Shown here: positions 25,781 through 34,321 of the stretch, piece after piece
Numbering within the stretch: the first letter of the stretch is position 1
Layout: every line of letters begins with the position of its first letter
NCBI RefSeq assembly: GCF_000816085.1
Contig: NZ_CP008747.1
Coordinates: forward strand, 434,001 to 498,000
DNA: 64,000 nt
Direction: 5' to 3'
Source of the DNA: Staphylococcus hyicus
Lineage (GTDB): Bacteria > Bacillota > Bacilli > Staphylococcales > Staphylococcaceae
Position numbers and translations under genes: made by a program
Notes under the pieces: generated by a model
The model's database searches: none
Seen by the model: only the letters and a program-made list of their open reading frames with translations
Told to the model about the DNA's origin: nothing

Positions 25781-26338
25781 TTTTAAACGGTATAAACTTC
25801 GTTGTCCATGTGGCAATGATTCAATGAAAGCGGCTGGATTTTCAGCATAACGATTGCCGATGCCATCTTTCATACGTTGAAAATGTAAATGAGGACCTGT
25901 CGTTTGTTCACCAGTATTACCCGATTGTGCAATAACTTCTTGAGCTTTTACCACATCTCCTGGTTTCACTTTAAACGTATTTAAGTGCATATACCATTGA
26001 TAATATCGCCGATTGGATTCTTGAATTTCAAGTACATTTCCACCAAACTGATTTTTAAATGTTCGCGTCACTGTGCCGTCTGTAGCAGCCAGAACATCTG
26101 TGTTTTCAGGTAATCGATAATCAATACCATAGTGACGATTATCGCCATTGAATTTTAAACCATGCGCATATGTTCCAAACCCGTGTGTTTGTCGATCTTG
26201 ATTTAAAATTTGTGAGAAATGCTCATCTTTTTGTATATCAGAGATAAATTTTTGGATATGCGTATTATAAATGATGAGCAATAAAGGGATTATTACTAAG
26301 ATGAGTACACTTAAAAATGTTACCGATATTTTTTTCAT
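25778..26338 (-). CDS. M23-family (LytM-type) metallopeptidase, membrane-anchored
   Basis: This is a predicted zinc endopeptidase that cleaves peptidoglycan cross-bridges outside the membrane. The 186-residue protein has an N-terminal signal anchor (about residues 5-25) and one peptidase domain. Zinc ligands are in HYGIDY (HxxxD, about residue 68) and HLHF near residue 150, with another conserved histidine in YQWYMHLN. The conserved turn VLAATDGTVTRTF is present. No separate cell-wall binding domain exists, so it probably acts near the membrane. The gene is monocistronic. Confidence 0.88.
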   Translation of the reverse strand: MKKISVTFLSVLILVIIPLLLIIYNTHIQKFISDIQKDEHFSQILNQDRQTHGFGTYAHGLKFNGDNRHYGIDYRLPENTDVLAATDGTVTRTFKNQFGGNVLEIQESNRRYYQWYMHLNTFKVKPGDVVKAQEVIAQSGNTGEQTTGPHLHFQRMKDGIGNRYAENPAAFIESLPHGQRSLYRLK

Positions 26339-26463
26339 GGATACAATCCTTTATAGAAGTATTGAAATGAGTGTAACCAAACAGCCCACAATGTGCCAAT
26401 AAGTTGCTCATAGATGATATCAAAGCATGGAGGGTAATTATTGTATGACATGCTTTTAATAAC

Positions 26464-26498
26464 AAAAAAACACGCTACCGATTAAGGTAACGTGTTTC
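26464..26498 (-). terminator. Terminator of the CHAP-domain gene
   Basis: Read on the minus strand, ACACGTTACC pairs with GGTAGCGTGT around a six-base loop and is followed by eight Ts. Confidence 0.85.
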
Positions 26499-26509
26499 AA
26501 TAGATGATC

Positions 26510-27364
26510 TTATCTGTAGATAAAGTTTTGTGTAGCAGCTTGGCTAGCTGATAATGTACGTGATGTCACAACACCAGCACCGTGGCCGTAGTTCATTTCT
26601 GAAACTGTTACAGAACCATTTCTGTTTACACTTTCAACGTATGCAACGTGGCCGTAAGGACCTACTGATGTTTGCATGATCGCACCTGTTCTAGGTGTGT
26701 TGTTTACTGTGTAACCAGCAGCACGTGCAGCGCTTGCCCAGTTGTTAGCGTTACCCCAAGTGTTACCGATACCGCCACCTACACGGTTATATACGTAGTA
26801 CGTACATTGACCAGCAGTGTAAAGATTAGCACCGCCACGAGATGTGAAACGAACTGGTGTGCTTGAGTAACCTGAGTTAGAAGGTGCTGGCGCAGCAGTT
26901 GTTGTTGTGTTGTAGCTTGTAGTTGAAGCAGCAGGTGCTTGAACAGTGCTTTGTGCATTATAGTTATAGCTATAATTGTAATTATAGTTTGGTGCTGAGT
27001 AGTTATAAGTGTATGAAGTGTTTTCATAGTTATATCTCGCAGCAGGTGTTGCTGTTGTATAATATTGTGAAGAATAGCTATAGTTATAGCTTCCGTTATA
27101 GTTGTAATAATAGAAATCATACACACCGTTAGCGTCAAATGTGTAGTAAGTGTATTGTGCAGATGGATCCCAGTTACCATCTAAAGTATGGTGTTTGTTA
27201 CCATATTGATCTACTGTAATATAGTCGTTAGTTTCTTGTGAGTAATAAGTTGTATACGCATATGATGACGTGTGTTGCTCAGCAGCTTGAGCATCATCTT
27301 GTGCAGCAACTCCTAAAGTAACCAAGCCGAACGTAGCGATTGTAGCAGTAGTTAATTTTTTCAT
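26510..27364 (-). CDS. Secreted CHAP-domain amidase/endopeptidase, SsaA-like
   Basis: This is a secreted peptidoglycan hydrolase of the SsaA group. The 284-residue protein has a signal peptide ending near AQAAEQH and a low-complexity region of about 110 residues very rich in Tyr, Asn, Ser and Thr (repeats such as [10 protein letters not shown]). It ends with a CHAP domain: the catalytic Cys in [11 protein letters not shown], the His in [10 protein letters not shown], and the terminal NFIYR, all typical of SsaA proteins. SsaA genes in S. aureus belong to the WalKR regulon. The N-terminal YHHT.DGNW part also matches SsaA relatives. It is monocistronic. Confidence 0.92.
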   Translation of the reverse strand: MKKLTTATIATFGLVTLGVAAQDDAQAAEQHTSSYAYTTYYSQETNDYITVDQYGNKHHTLDGNWDPSAQYTYYTFDANGVYDFYYYNYNGSYNYSYSSQYYTTATPAARYNYENTSYTYNYSAPNYNYNYSYNYNAQSTVQAPAASTTSYNTTTTAAPAPSNSGYSSTPVRFTSRGGANLYTAGQCTYYVYNRVGGGIGNTWGNANNWASAARAAGYTVNNTPRTGAIMQTSVGPYGHVAYVESVNRNGSVTVSEMNYGHGAGVVTSRTLSASQAATQNFIYR

Positions 27365-28119
27365 TGTAAAAAAGTCTCCCTATCTAAATTTTAATATCGT
27401 TTTCTATGTGCTTTATGCAATCCTCTAGAATCATAGCACATATTAACTATAAGTAAAGCGTTGTAAACGATTTTAAGTCGTACTGTAACAAAACTGAAAT
27501 AAAAGATAACAATTTGACTCATTAATTGTTATTTGGGAACAAAAAATTATAAAGCTTGGATAGATAAATTTGGGTAGTAACGTGTGAAATGTCACACTAA
27601 ATTCACTTTCAGTAGGAGAATGACAGGAAGAGAAAAAATATTAAAAGATTGAGCGCTTTATTTAATGATTAAATTATTTATCTAATGATGTTAGGCTAAA
27701 ATTTAGTGTGATTAATAAGAATTCACGTAAATAGAAAAAAACACATATATAATAGAAGAAAAGCGGTACAAAAGATGAAAAGTTATTTGTGAAAATGTGT
27801 GAAATCATTATAAATATGAGGATGATAAAGGATGTGCACCGTACTTTTAATGTGAAATCTATTTTGGTAATCATACGATGGAAATAATAGGAGATGTGCT
27901 CATATGTTAATATCAAAAAATAACATGCGTATGTACGTTAATGATGATGATGGATTTGAATGCGAGTACGTACCGTATAAACATCGATATATAGCTCTTC
28001 AAGTTTGAGGAAAAGGGATGCTATTTTGAATATATAAAATTATTTAAGGTAATACTACATTAAGAAGGATAAAACAGTGACGTATTATAGGAAGACAAAT
28101 AATCAATTCTCAATGAATA
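27365..28119. other. Intergenic region upstream of the CHAP gene
   Basis: About 750 A/T-rich bases hold no convincing gene. The part next to the CHAP gene should contain its minus-strand promoter, and TGTAAC-N5-TGAAAT (near 27484) resembles a WalR site with one mismatch in the second half. A short palindromic segment, GTGTGAAATGTCACAC, lies near 27579. A weak 80-codon minus-strand ORF (27674-27916) has no ribosome site or family resemblance and is not annotated. Confidence 0.4.
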
Positions 28120-28148
28120 AAAAAAGAGCCCTCATAGGACTCTTTAAA
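28120..28148 (-). terminator. Terminator of the transglycosylase gene
   Basis: On the minus strand AAGAGTCCTATGAGGGCTCTT forms a short hairpin followed by TTTTTT. Confidence 0.75.
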
Positions 28149-28159
28149 GTAGCATTGAA

Positions 28160-28834
28160 TTATGCTGTTACCCAGTGACCTGCGCCACCAGTGTTATATA
28201 AATGTTGAGCGAATTTATCTTGAACTGCAGCTGGTGCTTGAGCAGGGTTAACACCTACGTATGAAGGGTCAACTTGTTGCGCTACAGCGTTCCATGTTGA
28301 TGGTAAGAATTGGTATGCACCTGCAGCACCTGATGATGGGTTAACTGCTGAGTAGTCGCCACCAGATTCACGTTGTTTAATTAATTGTAAGTGACTGTTT
28401 ACACCTGAACCACTTGTAGAAGTTTGAGTTGTTTTAGGTGCTTGAGTTGCAGCTGGTGCTTGAGTAGAAGCTTGTTGGTTAGATTGAACTGCTGCTGCAT
28501 TGTTTGTTTCAGATTGTTGTGAAGCTTGAGCAGAAACGTCATGAGTTTGAGCTACAGTTGCTTTACCAAAACCATTGTATGACCAACCGAAGTGAGTACC
28601 ATCTGACCAGAAGTGGAAGTTTGTACCTTCGAAAGTAAATTTATAATCGTAAGCACCTGCTTGGATAGGTGATTGATTTAATGATGGATCGTTATTTAAA
28701 GCTTTATGTGCTAAAGCTGCTTTGTCGATTGAAGATTGAGATACTTCACTTGCGTGAGCGTCTGTTGTATGTGCAGCGACACCTGTCGCACCGATTGCTA
28801 CTGCTAATGATGATGCTAATAATGTTTTTTTCAT
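28160..28834 (-). CDS. Secreted lytic transglycosylase, SceD/IsaA-like
   Basis: This enzyme cleaves glycan strands of peptidoglycan in the wall. The 224-residue protein has a signal peptide ending near TDAHASE and an N-terminal domain with AYDYKFTFEGTNFHFWSDG. A Gln/Ala/Thr-rich linker spans about residues 100-145. The C-terminal transglycosylase-like domain starts LQLIKQRESGGDYSAVNPSS, where the Glu of RESGG is catalytic, and ends NTGGAGHWVTA. S. aureus has two such proteins, SceD and IsaA, both linked to WalKR; the YDYKFTFEG region fits SceD best, but I do not assign a symbol. Confidence 0.92.
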   Translation of the reverse strand: MKKTLLASSLAVAIGATGVAAHTTDAHASEVSQSSIDKAALAHKALNNDPSLNQSPIQAGAYDYKFTFEGTNFHFWSDGTHFGWSYNGFGKATVAQTHDVSAQASQQSETNNAAAVQSNQQASTQAPAATQAPKTTQTSTSGSGVNSHLQLIKQRESGGDYSAVNPSSGAAGAYQFLPSTWNAVAQQVDPSYVGVNPAQAPAAVQDKFAQHLYNTGGAGHWVTA

Positions 28835-29251
28835 AATTGAAAGTCCTCCAAATAAATTTTTTTCATTTTCAAAAAGTTTGCTTAACCAAAAATTTCAACA
28901 ACCACACTCTAACAGGCATATGTGATGATGTAAATTACGAATTGATAACAAAACATTACGAGAATATTGCAAAAAGATGATTTGTAATGTGCTTGTGATA
29001 TGAAATTTGAATATTTCTTAGTGAGATATAAAATTGAAAGGATAACGACATTCGTTAGAGATGAATTCTGAAAATAAAGAAAATATACCATTATGTTACA
29101 AATATTACAGGAATTCATTGAATTGTAATTTATATGTCAAAATTTACATCGTACTAAATGTGAAAAACAACAAAAAAAGGATATTTTACCAACGGGATAT
29201 TGATTGCTATCTTTTAATACACGTATAATAGACTAACCGAGGTGATGAGAT
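28835..29251. other. Divergent intergenic region between transglycosylase and PPK2 genes
   Basis: The region contains the ribosome site and promoter of the minus-strand transglycosylase gene. WalR-like half-sites are visible: TGTAAT-N5-TGTGAT near 28981 and TGTAAT-N5-TGTCAA near 29126, each with one mismatch to TGTWAH-N5-TGTWAH. On the right, TATAAT (near 29225) and GAGGTGATGAG precede the PPK2 start. No gene is seen. Confidence 0.4.
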
Positions 29252-30670
29252 ATGAATAAGAAGATTGAAATACTACAACTGAAAGCCGCAGAGTTGACAC
29301 GTGAGAGTAATGCTTTAGGGATACCTGTCATGGTGGTGTTTGAAGGGGTGCCTGCTTCAGGTAAAACACGTTTAACAAATGAATTGTTATTAACTTTAGA
29401 TGCAAAGTATACGCATTTTATTGCTACAAAAACCCCTTCAGAACACGATTTACGTTACCAATTTTTACAAAATTATTGGAATACACTTCCTTCTAAAGGC
29501 GAGATTAATATATATTTTAGAAGTTGGTACGCCCATTACATTGACTACAAAATTCATGAAATTAAAAAAAGTACGTTTAAAAGTTATGATAAATTAAAAA
29601 ATGAAATCCATTCATTTGAAACGATGCTTCAACACGATGGCCATGAAATTATTAAATTTTATATTCAAATTGATGAAGCTAAGCGTCAAGAACATATTAA
29701 TGAAATGAAAGACAATCCATTAACAAATTGGAAAGCGCAAGAGTATGAAAATGTTATTCCGTCTGATGTATATCGCAATGAATTTCAATTATTACTCAAC
29801 GATGAGTGGGAAGTGATTGATTATACGAATAGAGCACACGCTATAGAACATATGTATAAACACTTGATCGAACGTCTTGAAAAAGCCATCCACCAACACC
29901 GCAATCGTAAAAAGAACGTTGACGGCGCTTTTAGTGATGAGTTTAAAACTGATATTTTTAATGTGGATATTGAAAAAGTACGCAAAAGTGATTATGATGC
30001 ATTGGTTTTATCATTACAACTTCGCCTCAAAGAATTGCAATTTGCGTTATATGAACGCAAAATCCCACTGATCCTGGTCTATGAAGGCATGGATGCAGCA
30101 GGTAAAGGGGGTAACATTAAGCGTGTCAGAGAATATCTAGATCCGACAGGTTATGAAGTCAACGCCATTAGTGCCCCGACAGATGTAGAATTAAACCATC
30201 ATTACTTATGGCGTTTTGCGAAAGATATGCCTAAAAGCGGCCACATAGAAATTTTTGACCGTAGTTGGTATGGGCGTGTACTCGTAGAACGTGTGGAGGG
30301 GTTTGCCACTCGTGAGGAGTGGTCTAGAGCATATGATGAAATAAATGCATTTGAACAAATGTGGGTTAATGATGGGGCAATAGTATTAAAATTCTTCCTC
30401 ACTTTAGATAAAGATGAGCAATTGAAGCGCTTTAAAGATAGAGAAGAAAATGTGAATAAACAATGGAAAATTACAGATGAAGATTGGCGGAATCGTGAAA
30501 AATGGGATTTATATTTAGAAGCTAGTCACGATATGATAGAAAAGACACAACAGCCGCATGCACCTTGGCTGATTGTACCAGCTGATCACAAAAAATCGGC
30601 ACGTATCGAGGTTTTAAAATATATTATACAAAAATGTGAAGAAAGATTATGGGGCGTTAAATATTATTAA
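29252..30670 (+). CDS. Polyphosphate:AMP phosphotransferase with two PPK2 domains
   Basis: This enzyme is predicted to transfer phosphate from polyphosphate to AMP, giving ADP. The 472-residue protein is a tandem of two PPK2 modules. The first has a Walker A-like VFEGVPASGKTR at about residues 28-40 and a partner IYFRSWYAHY. The second, better conserved, has VYEGMDAAGKGGNIKRV at about 273-289, EIFDRSWYGRVLVERV and the lid WKITDEDWRNREKW. This size and architecture match class II PPK2 (Pap). In the first module the acid and lysine motifs are degenerate, so it is probably structural and the second catalytic. It is a single-gene unit. Confidence 0.9.
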   Translation: MNKKIEILQLKAAELTRESNALGIPVMVVFEGVPASGKTRLTNELLLTLDAKYTHFIATKTPSEHDLRYQFLQNYWNTLPSKGEINIYFRSWYAHYIDYKIHEIKKSTFKSYDKLKNEIHSFETMLQHDGHEIIKFYIQIDEAKRQEHINEMKDNPLTNWKAQEYENVIPSDVYRNEFQLLLNDEWEVIDYTNRAHAIEHMYKHLIERLEKAIHQHRNRKKNVDGAFSDEFKTDIFNVDIEKVRKSDYDALVLSLQLRLKELQFALYERKIPLILVYEGMDAAGKGGNIKRVREYLDPTGYEVNAISAPTDVELNHHYLWRFAKDMPKSGHIEIFDRSWYGRVLVERVEGFATREEWSRAYDEINAFEQMWVNDGAIVLKFFLTLDKDEQLKRFKDREENVNKQWKITDEDWRNREKWDLYLEASHDMIEKTQQPHAPWLIVPADHKKSARIEVLKYIIQKCEERLWGVKYY

Positions 30671-30785
30671 AATTTAGGGCTTATGACTTATGCAATTTTG
30701 ACGAATTTCTACTATAATATTAATTAAATACTTTGCATGTATGTTTGTGTAAATGAAAAGTTAGAAAAGAGACTGAGGAGCATTC

Positions 30786-31691
30786 ATGTTATTTAATCAC
30801 TACGAGCCGTATACTGTTAAGTTATCTCATCATGATGGAGACGTATTAGAAATGGTCACAATAGGAGATAATGATTCTGAAAATGCCATAGTATTATTGC
30901 ACGGGGCTATAATGAACTATAAGATCATGACAGTATTTGCGAAATATCTTCATCATGCCAAGTTAATATTTATCAATTGTCCTGGACGTGGAAAGAGTAC
31001 ATCGCTATCAAGAATGGATCATAATTTAGAAGATTATGCGACACGTATTAATGAAGCGTTAGAACAAGAAATTGCACATAGCAACATTAAGCGTATGGCA
31101 ATGATAGGTTATTCTATGGGCGGATTGATTGCGACGAAAATTGCCGGTTATAATACATTACCAATTACGCATCTCGTTTATTTAAATAGTGCAGCTAAAA
31201 TTGATTATAAAGAATTACGTATTTCAAAACTCTTTTATGAAGTGTTCAAGGATATTAAACCTGATCACCAGGATGGAATGATAAAGAGTATTCCTGAATT
31301 TATCCTTGATCAAGGTGTCTCAAAAAAACACTCAGATAAATTTAATTTTACAGAGTATTTAGCACCTGTCGATGCAATGATTACAGACCTTATGTATACG
31401 TTGAAAGCGGACTATTTAGATGATATAGATAAAATTGAACATATGCCTAAAGTGCTATTTTTATTAGGAGAAGATGATGTTATTTTTCCAAACAAAGACT
31501 CTGCTGTGACTGTAGAAAAATTTGAAGCTCGCCATGCGGAAGTCAAATCAATTATCTATCCTGAAGTCGGGCATTTAGACTTTTTGCGCGTATTAGATAA
31601 AGGATGTGGCGGCAATATTGGAAGCATTGAACATAATATTAATGCTTGGTTGAATATGTCACAATCGAAAACATCAAATGAACTGTCATAA
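30786..31691 (+). CDS. Alpha/beta hydrolase
   Basis: This is a cytoplasmic hydrolase of unknown substrate. The 301-residue protein has the oxyanion-hole region VLLHGAIMNYK near residue 40, the nucleophile elbow IGYSMGGLIATK (Ser near residue 112), a late aspartate in LLGEDDVIFPN, and the catalytic histidine in PEVGHLDFLRV. This is a complete Ser-Asp-His triad in order. It ends in a charged tail. A GAGGAG site precedes the ATG. The next gene follows after about 90 bases with its own ribosome site, so co-transcription is possible. Confidence 0.85.
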   Translation: MLFNHYEPYTVKLSHHDGDVLEMVTIGDNDSENAIVLLHGAIMNYKIMTVFAKYLHHAKLIFINCPGRGKSTSLSRMDHNLEDYATRINEALEQEIAHSNIKRMAMIGYSMGGLIATKIAGYNTLPITHLVYLNSAAKIDYKELRISKLFYEVFKDIKPDHQDGMIKSIPEFILDQGVSKKHSDKFNFTEYLAPVDAMITDLMYTLKADYLDDIDKIEHMPKVLFLLGEDDVIFPNKDSAVTVEKFEARHAEVKSIIYPEVGHLDFLRVLDKGCGGNIGSIEHNINAWLNMSQSKTSNELS

Positions 31692-31780
31692 AACCACAAT
31701 GAACAAGGAGTAGAGTAGGAATCGAAATGATTTTAATTCTACTCCTTTTACTTTCTATATTAAATGTGAGGAGAATAAAA

Positions 31781-32395
31781 ATGTGGATTGATATTACGCA
31801 TGCACTGTCACAAGATTGGGCAGAGTGGCCAGGGGATACACCATTTCAACTTAATTATTTTGCGACGAAAGCACAGACACATTCCGTAAACATTGGTGAA
31901 ATTGTAGGGAGCACACATATTGCGACGCACGTTGATGCACCCAAGCATTTTGATGACGATGGCCTTACGGTGGATCAGTTACCGGTGGACTATTTTATCG
32001 GTACCGCTACTGTGTTAGAGCTATTTGATACAACAGTCATTGATGTAGAACAATTGAGAGATTGCCTTATTCAAGGAAGTATCGTGTTATTGAAAACCCG
32101 AAGACAAAGCCATCCTTCTGTCTTTCCTGAAACAATACCTGTATTAAGTATTGATGCGATTGATTACCTTGCTTCTATAGGTGTTCGCGTGATTGGTGTA
32201 GATGTGCCTTCAGTGGATACTATCGAATCTGAATCTCTTGAAAATCATCATCGACTTGCACAACATGGCATGTATAATATTGAAAATTTGCGTTTAGCAC
32301 ATGTTGATGCAGGGGCCTATCAATTTATAGGATTGCCTTTAAAAATCAGTGGTGCAGATGCATCGTATATTCGTGCAGTGATACACCCTACATAA
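31781..32395 (+). CDS. Metal-dependent cyclase/formamidase (KynB-like)
   Basis: This protein belongs to the cyclase family (PF04199), which includes bacterial kynurenine formamidase and isatin hydrolase. The start at 31781 (MWIDITHALSQDWAEWPGD) follows GTGAGGAGAATAAAA; a longer frame from 31727 is hydrophobic and lacks a ribosome site. The metal-binding HxxTHxDxPxH motif is seen as HIATHVDAPKH at about residues 47-57. The second conserved region, VIGVDVPSVDTIES, and HHRLAQHGMYNIENL also match. No tryptophan-degradation genes lie next to it, so the substrate is uncertain. Confidence 0.85.
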   Translation: MWIDITHALSQDWAEWPGDTPFQLNYFATKAQTHSVNIGEIVGSTHIATHVDAPKHFDDDGLTVDQLPVDYFIGTATVLELFDTTVIDVEQLRDCLIQGSIVLLKTRRQSHPSVFPETIPVLSIDAIDYLASIGVRVIGVDVPSVDTIESESLENHHRLAQHGMYNIENLRLAHVDAGAYQFIGLPLKISGADASYIRAVIHPT

Positions 32396-32458
32396 CCATA
32401 TTTTAAAAGATATGGTACAATGGGAAAGATTTTCATAAAGAATCGAGGCACAACATGT

Positions 32459-33673
32459 ATGGAAAATATTGAAAAAAAATCAACGTCTATGCCGTTAGTA
32501 TTTATTATTTTATTAGGCACTATGACTGCTTTCGGACCACTTTTATCAGATATGTATAGTCCTGCGTTACCATTAGTTCAAAAAGATTTAATGACCTCTA
32601 CATCACAAATACAATTGACCTTATCCATTGCAATGATCGGGATTGCAATGGGACAATTTATGTTTGGTATTATGGCAGATCGCATGTCGCGACGGACATT
32701 AGCGATGATGATTTTAGTAATGCTTATCGTTGCATCTTTATGTATTGTGATTAGTCATTCTGTGTATGTCTTACTTGTATTAAGGTTTATTCAAGGTCTT
32801 TCAGGGGGCGGTGCGATTGTTATTGCACGTGCTATTGCTGGGGAAAGTTTTAAAGGTGCCCATCTCAGCCGTTTTTTTACAGCGTTGATGGTGGTTAATG
32901 GTATGATTTCGATTTTAGCACCATTAGCCAATGCATTATTACTATCATTTGGAACTTGGCGTTACATCTTTCTTGCATTGGCTGCTATTGGACTTATTTT
33001 ATTTATCTCTGTTTTAATGCAACCCCACATGAAAACGATTCAATATAGTCAAACACGTGCAGAGAAACTTTCTGTCGTTTTTAAAAACTTTATACAATTA
33101 CTGCAAACACCATCTTTTGTGTTGCCTATGTTTTTACAAGGTGTCACGTACATTATGATTTTTAGCTACGGAGCAGGTGCACCATTTATTACACAAAATG
33201 TTTATGGTATGACGCCGCAATCATTTAGTTTATTAATGGTCATTATTGGGATTGGATTGATAATATCAAGCCAGGTATCTAATCTCTGTTTACGCTTTAT
33301 GCCACAACTGCATGTACTCACTTTATTTATTATGATTCAAGTGGTTGGTGCATTATTTACAATAATTGTATGTTTGTGCCATTTACCGATTGCCTATTTG
33401 GTCGTTAGTTTATTTATAACCGTAACACCGGTTACAGCAATTGGGCCGATCGCATTTAGTTTAGCTATGCAAATGAGAACTGGTGGAAGCGGTAGTGCTT
33501 CAAGCCTTTTAGGTTTATTTCAATTTATTTTAGGCAGTTCGATTGCACCGGTCATTGGTATTCAAGGGCCAGAAAGTGTAATGCCATACTGTGTGGTATT
33601 AGGGGTTACAGTGGTGCTTTTGTTAGGGATTGGTCATTTAACATTTCATCGTTTAAAACATCAAATTCAATAA
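32459..33673 (+). CDS. MFS drug exporter, Bcr/CflA family
   Basis: This is a proton-driven multidrug or metabolite exporter in the cytoplasmic membrane. The 404-residue protein has twelve membrane segments. It carries SDMYSPALPLVQKDL in the first loop and the MFS motif GQFMFGIMADRMSRR between helices 2 and 3. LRFIQGLSGGGAIVIARAI follows near helix 4, the pattern of the Bcr/CflA (14-type DHA1) subgroup. The start at 32459 is preferred, because the frame upstream (32420) has no ribosome site. The pump follows the cyclase gene by 64 bases, with a small hairpin between. Confidence 0.87.
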   Translation: MENIEKKSTSMPLVFIILLGTMTAFGPLLSDMYSPALPLVQKDLMTSTSQIQLTLSIAMIGIAMGQFMFGIMADRMSRRTLAMMILVMLIVASLCIVISHSVYVLLVLRFIQGLSGGGAIVIARAIAGESFKGAHLSRFFTALMVVNGMISILAPLANALLLSFGTWRYIFLALAAIGLILFISVLMQPHMKTIQYSQTRAEKLSVVFKNFIQLLQTPSFVLPMFLQGVTYIMIFSYGAGAPFITQNVYGMTPQSFSLLMVIIGIGLIISSQVSNLCLRFMPQLHVLTLFIMIQVVGALFTIIVCLCHLPIAYLVVSLFITVTPVTAIGPIAFSLAMQMRTGGSGSASSLLGLFQFILGSSIAPVIGIQGPESVMPYCVVLGVTVVLLLGIGHLTFHRLKHQIQ

Positions 33674-34321
33674 CATTTAATGGATAGCGCATCAATTTTA
33701 ATTGTAGGCTAAACCTTGCTTTTCTGGGTACGTCAGAAGTTTCGGCTAAAGACCTAATCCAAATGAAGTTTATTGTATTTTTATGTTCTCTTTATGACTT
33801 CATTATGGAGTACTTGTTTATCAATGTGCATATGTGTAGGCAGCAATGTTCATGAATAAATGAAGTGTGTGGCTGATTTGATTATAGAAATTGCTATGTC
33901 TCATCCTCCAAACGGGGCTGGGATGATTCAAGAAAACCAACAAAGTTCTTCGTACATGAACTTTGTTGGTTATATTTATATATAAATTGAGTCTTTATGT
34001 GGGGAAGGTATTAAAACATCACTTTGATTGCTTCCTTAGCCGAAACCGAAAATCCATTTTGAGGTAAGGCGCCTAGAAAAGCGAGGCGTTAGGGATAATC
34101 AAAAAATGAAATAATTTATATCCTATGCATGTTTTATATACGTAAAACATTAAAGTCTAATGGTTTAAAAAGCGATTTAATCATCATTCATTATGTGTGC
34201 TATCGAGACAGTAGAAATTAATGTATAGGAAGCAACAAAATTTACTTTTATACGCACCTGTGTTCTGATACTATATAATTATAAATATTATATTGAATCA
34301 AACATAAAGGAATGAACCTAT
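33674..34321. other. Intergenic region with terminator-like element and inverted repeats
   Basis: About 650 bases hold no gene. A GGGGCTGGGATGATTCAAG element is followed by a strong hairpin, AACCAACAAAGTT paired with AACTTTGTTGGTT, near 33938-33973. On each side lies one copy of an inverted motif: left 33716-33751 (TTGCTTTTCTGG...TTTCGGCTAAAG) and right 34034-34084 (CCTTAGCCGAAAC...TAGAAAAGCGA). Their ends are complementary but the centres differ. The promoter of the LPXTG gene should lie near 34260-34300 (TATAATTATAAATATTATATT). Confidence 0.5.

Noticed and set aside
26900-27150. CRISPR-like repeats in the Tyr-rich region
   Set aside because: The repeats are coding, irregular in spacing and in frame with the CHAP protein; no array of identical repeats with unique spacers exists anywhere in the window.
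26779-27180. Long ORFs in other frames of the CHAP gene
   Set aside because: They are shadows of the Tyr/Asn-rich coding repeats and have no start signals.
27674-27916. 80-codon minus-strand ORF in the gap between CHAP and transglycosylase genes
   Set aside because: No ribosome site, low-complexity hydrophobic translation and A/T-rich context fit a chance ORF.
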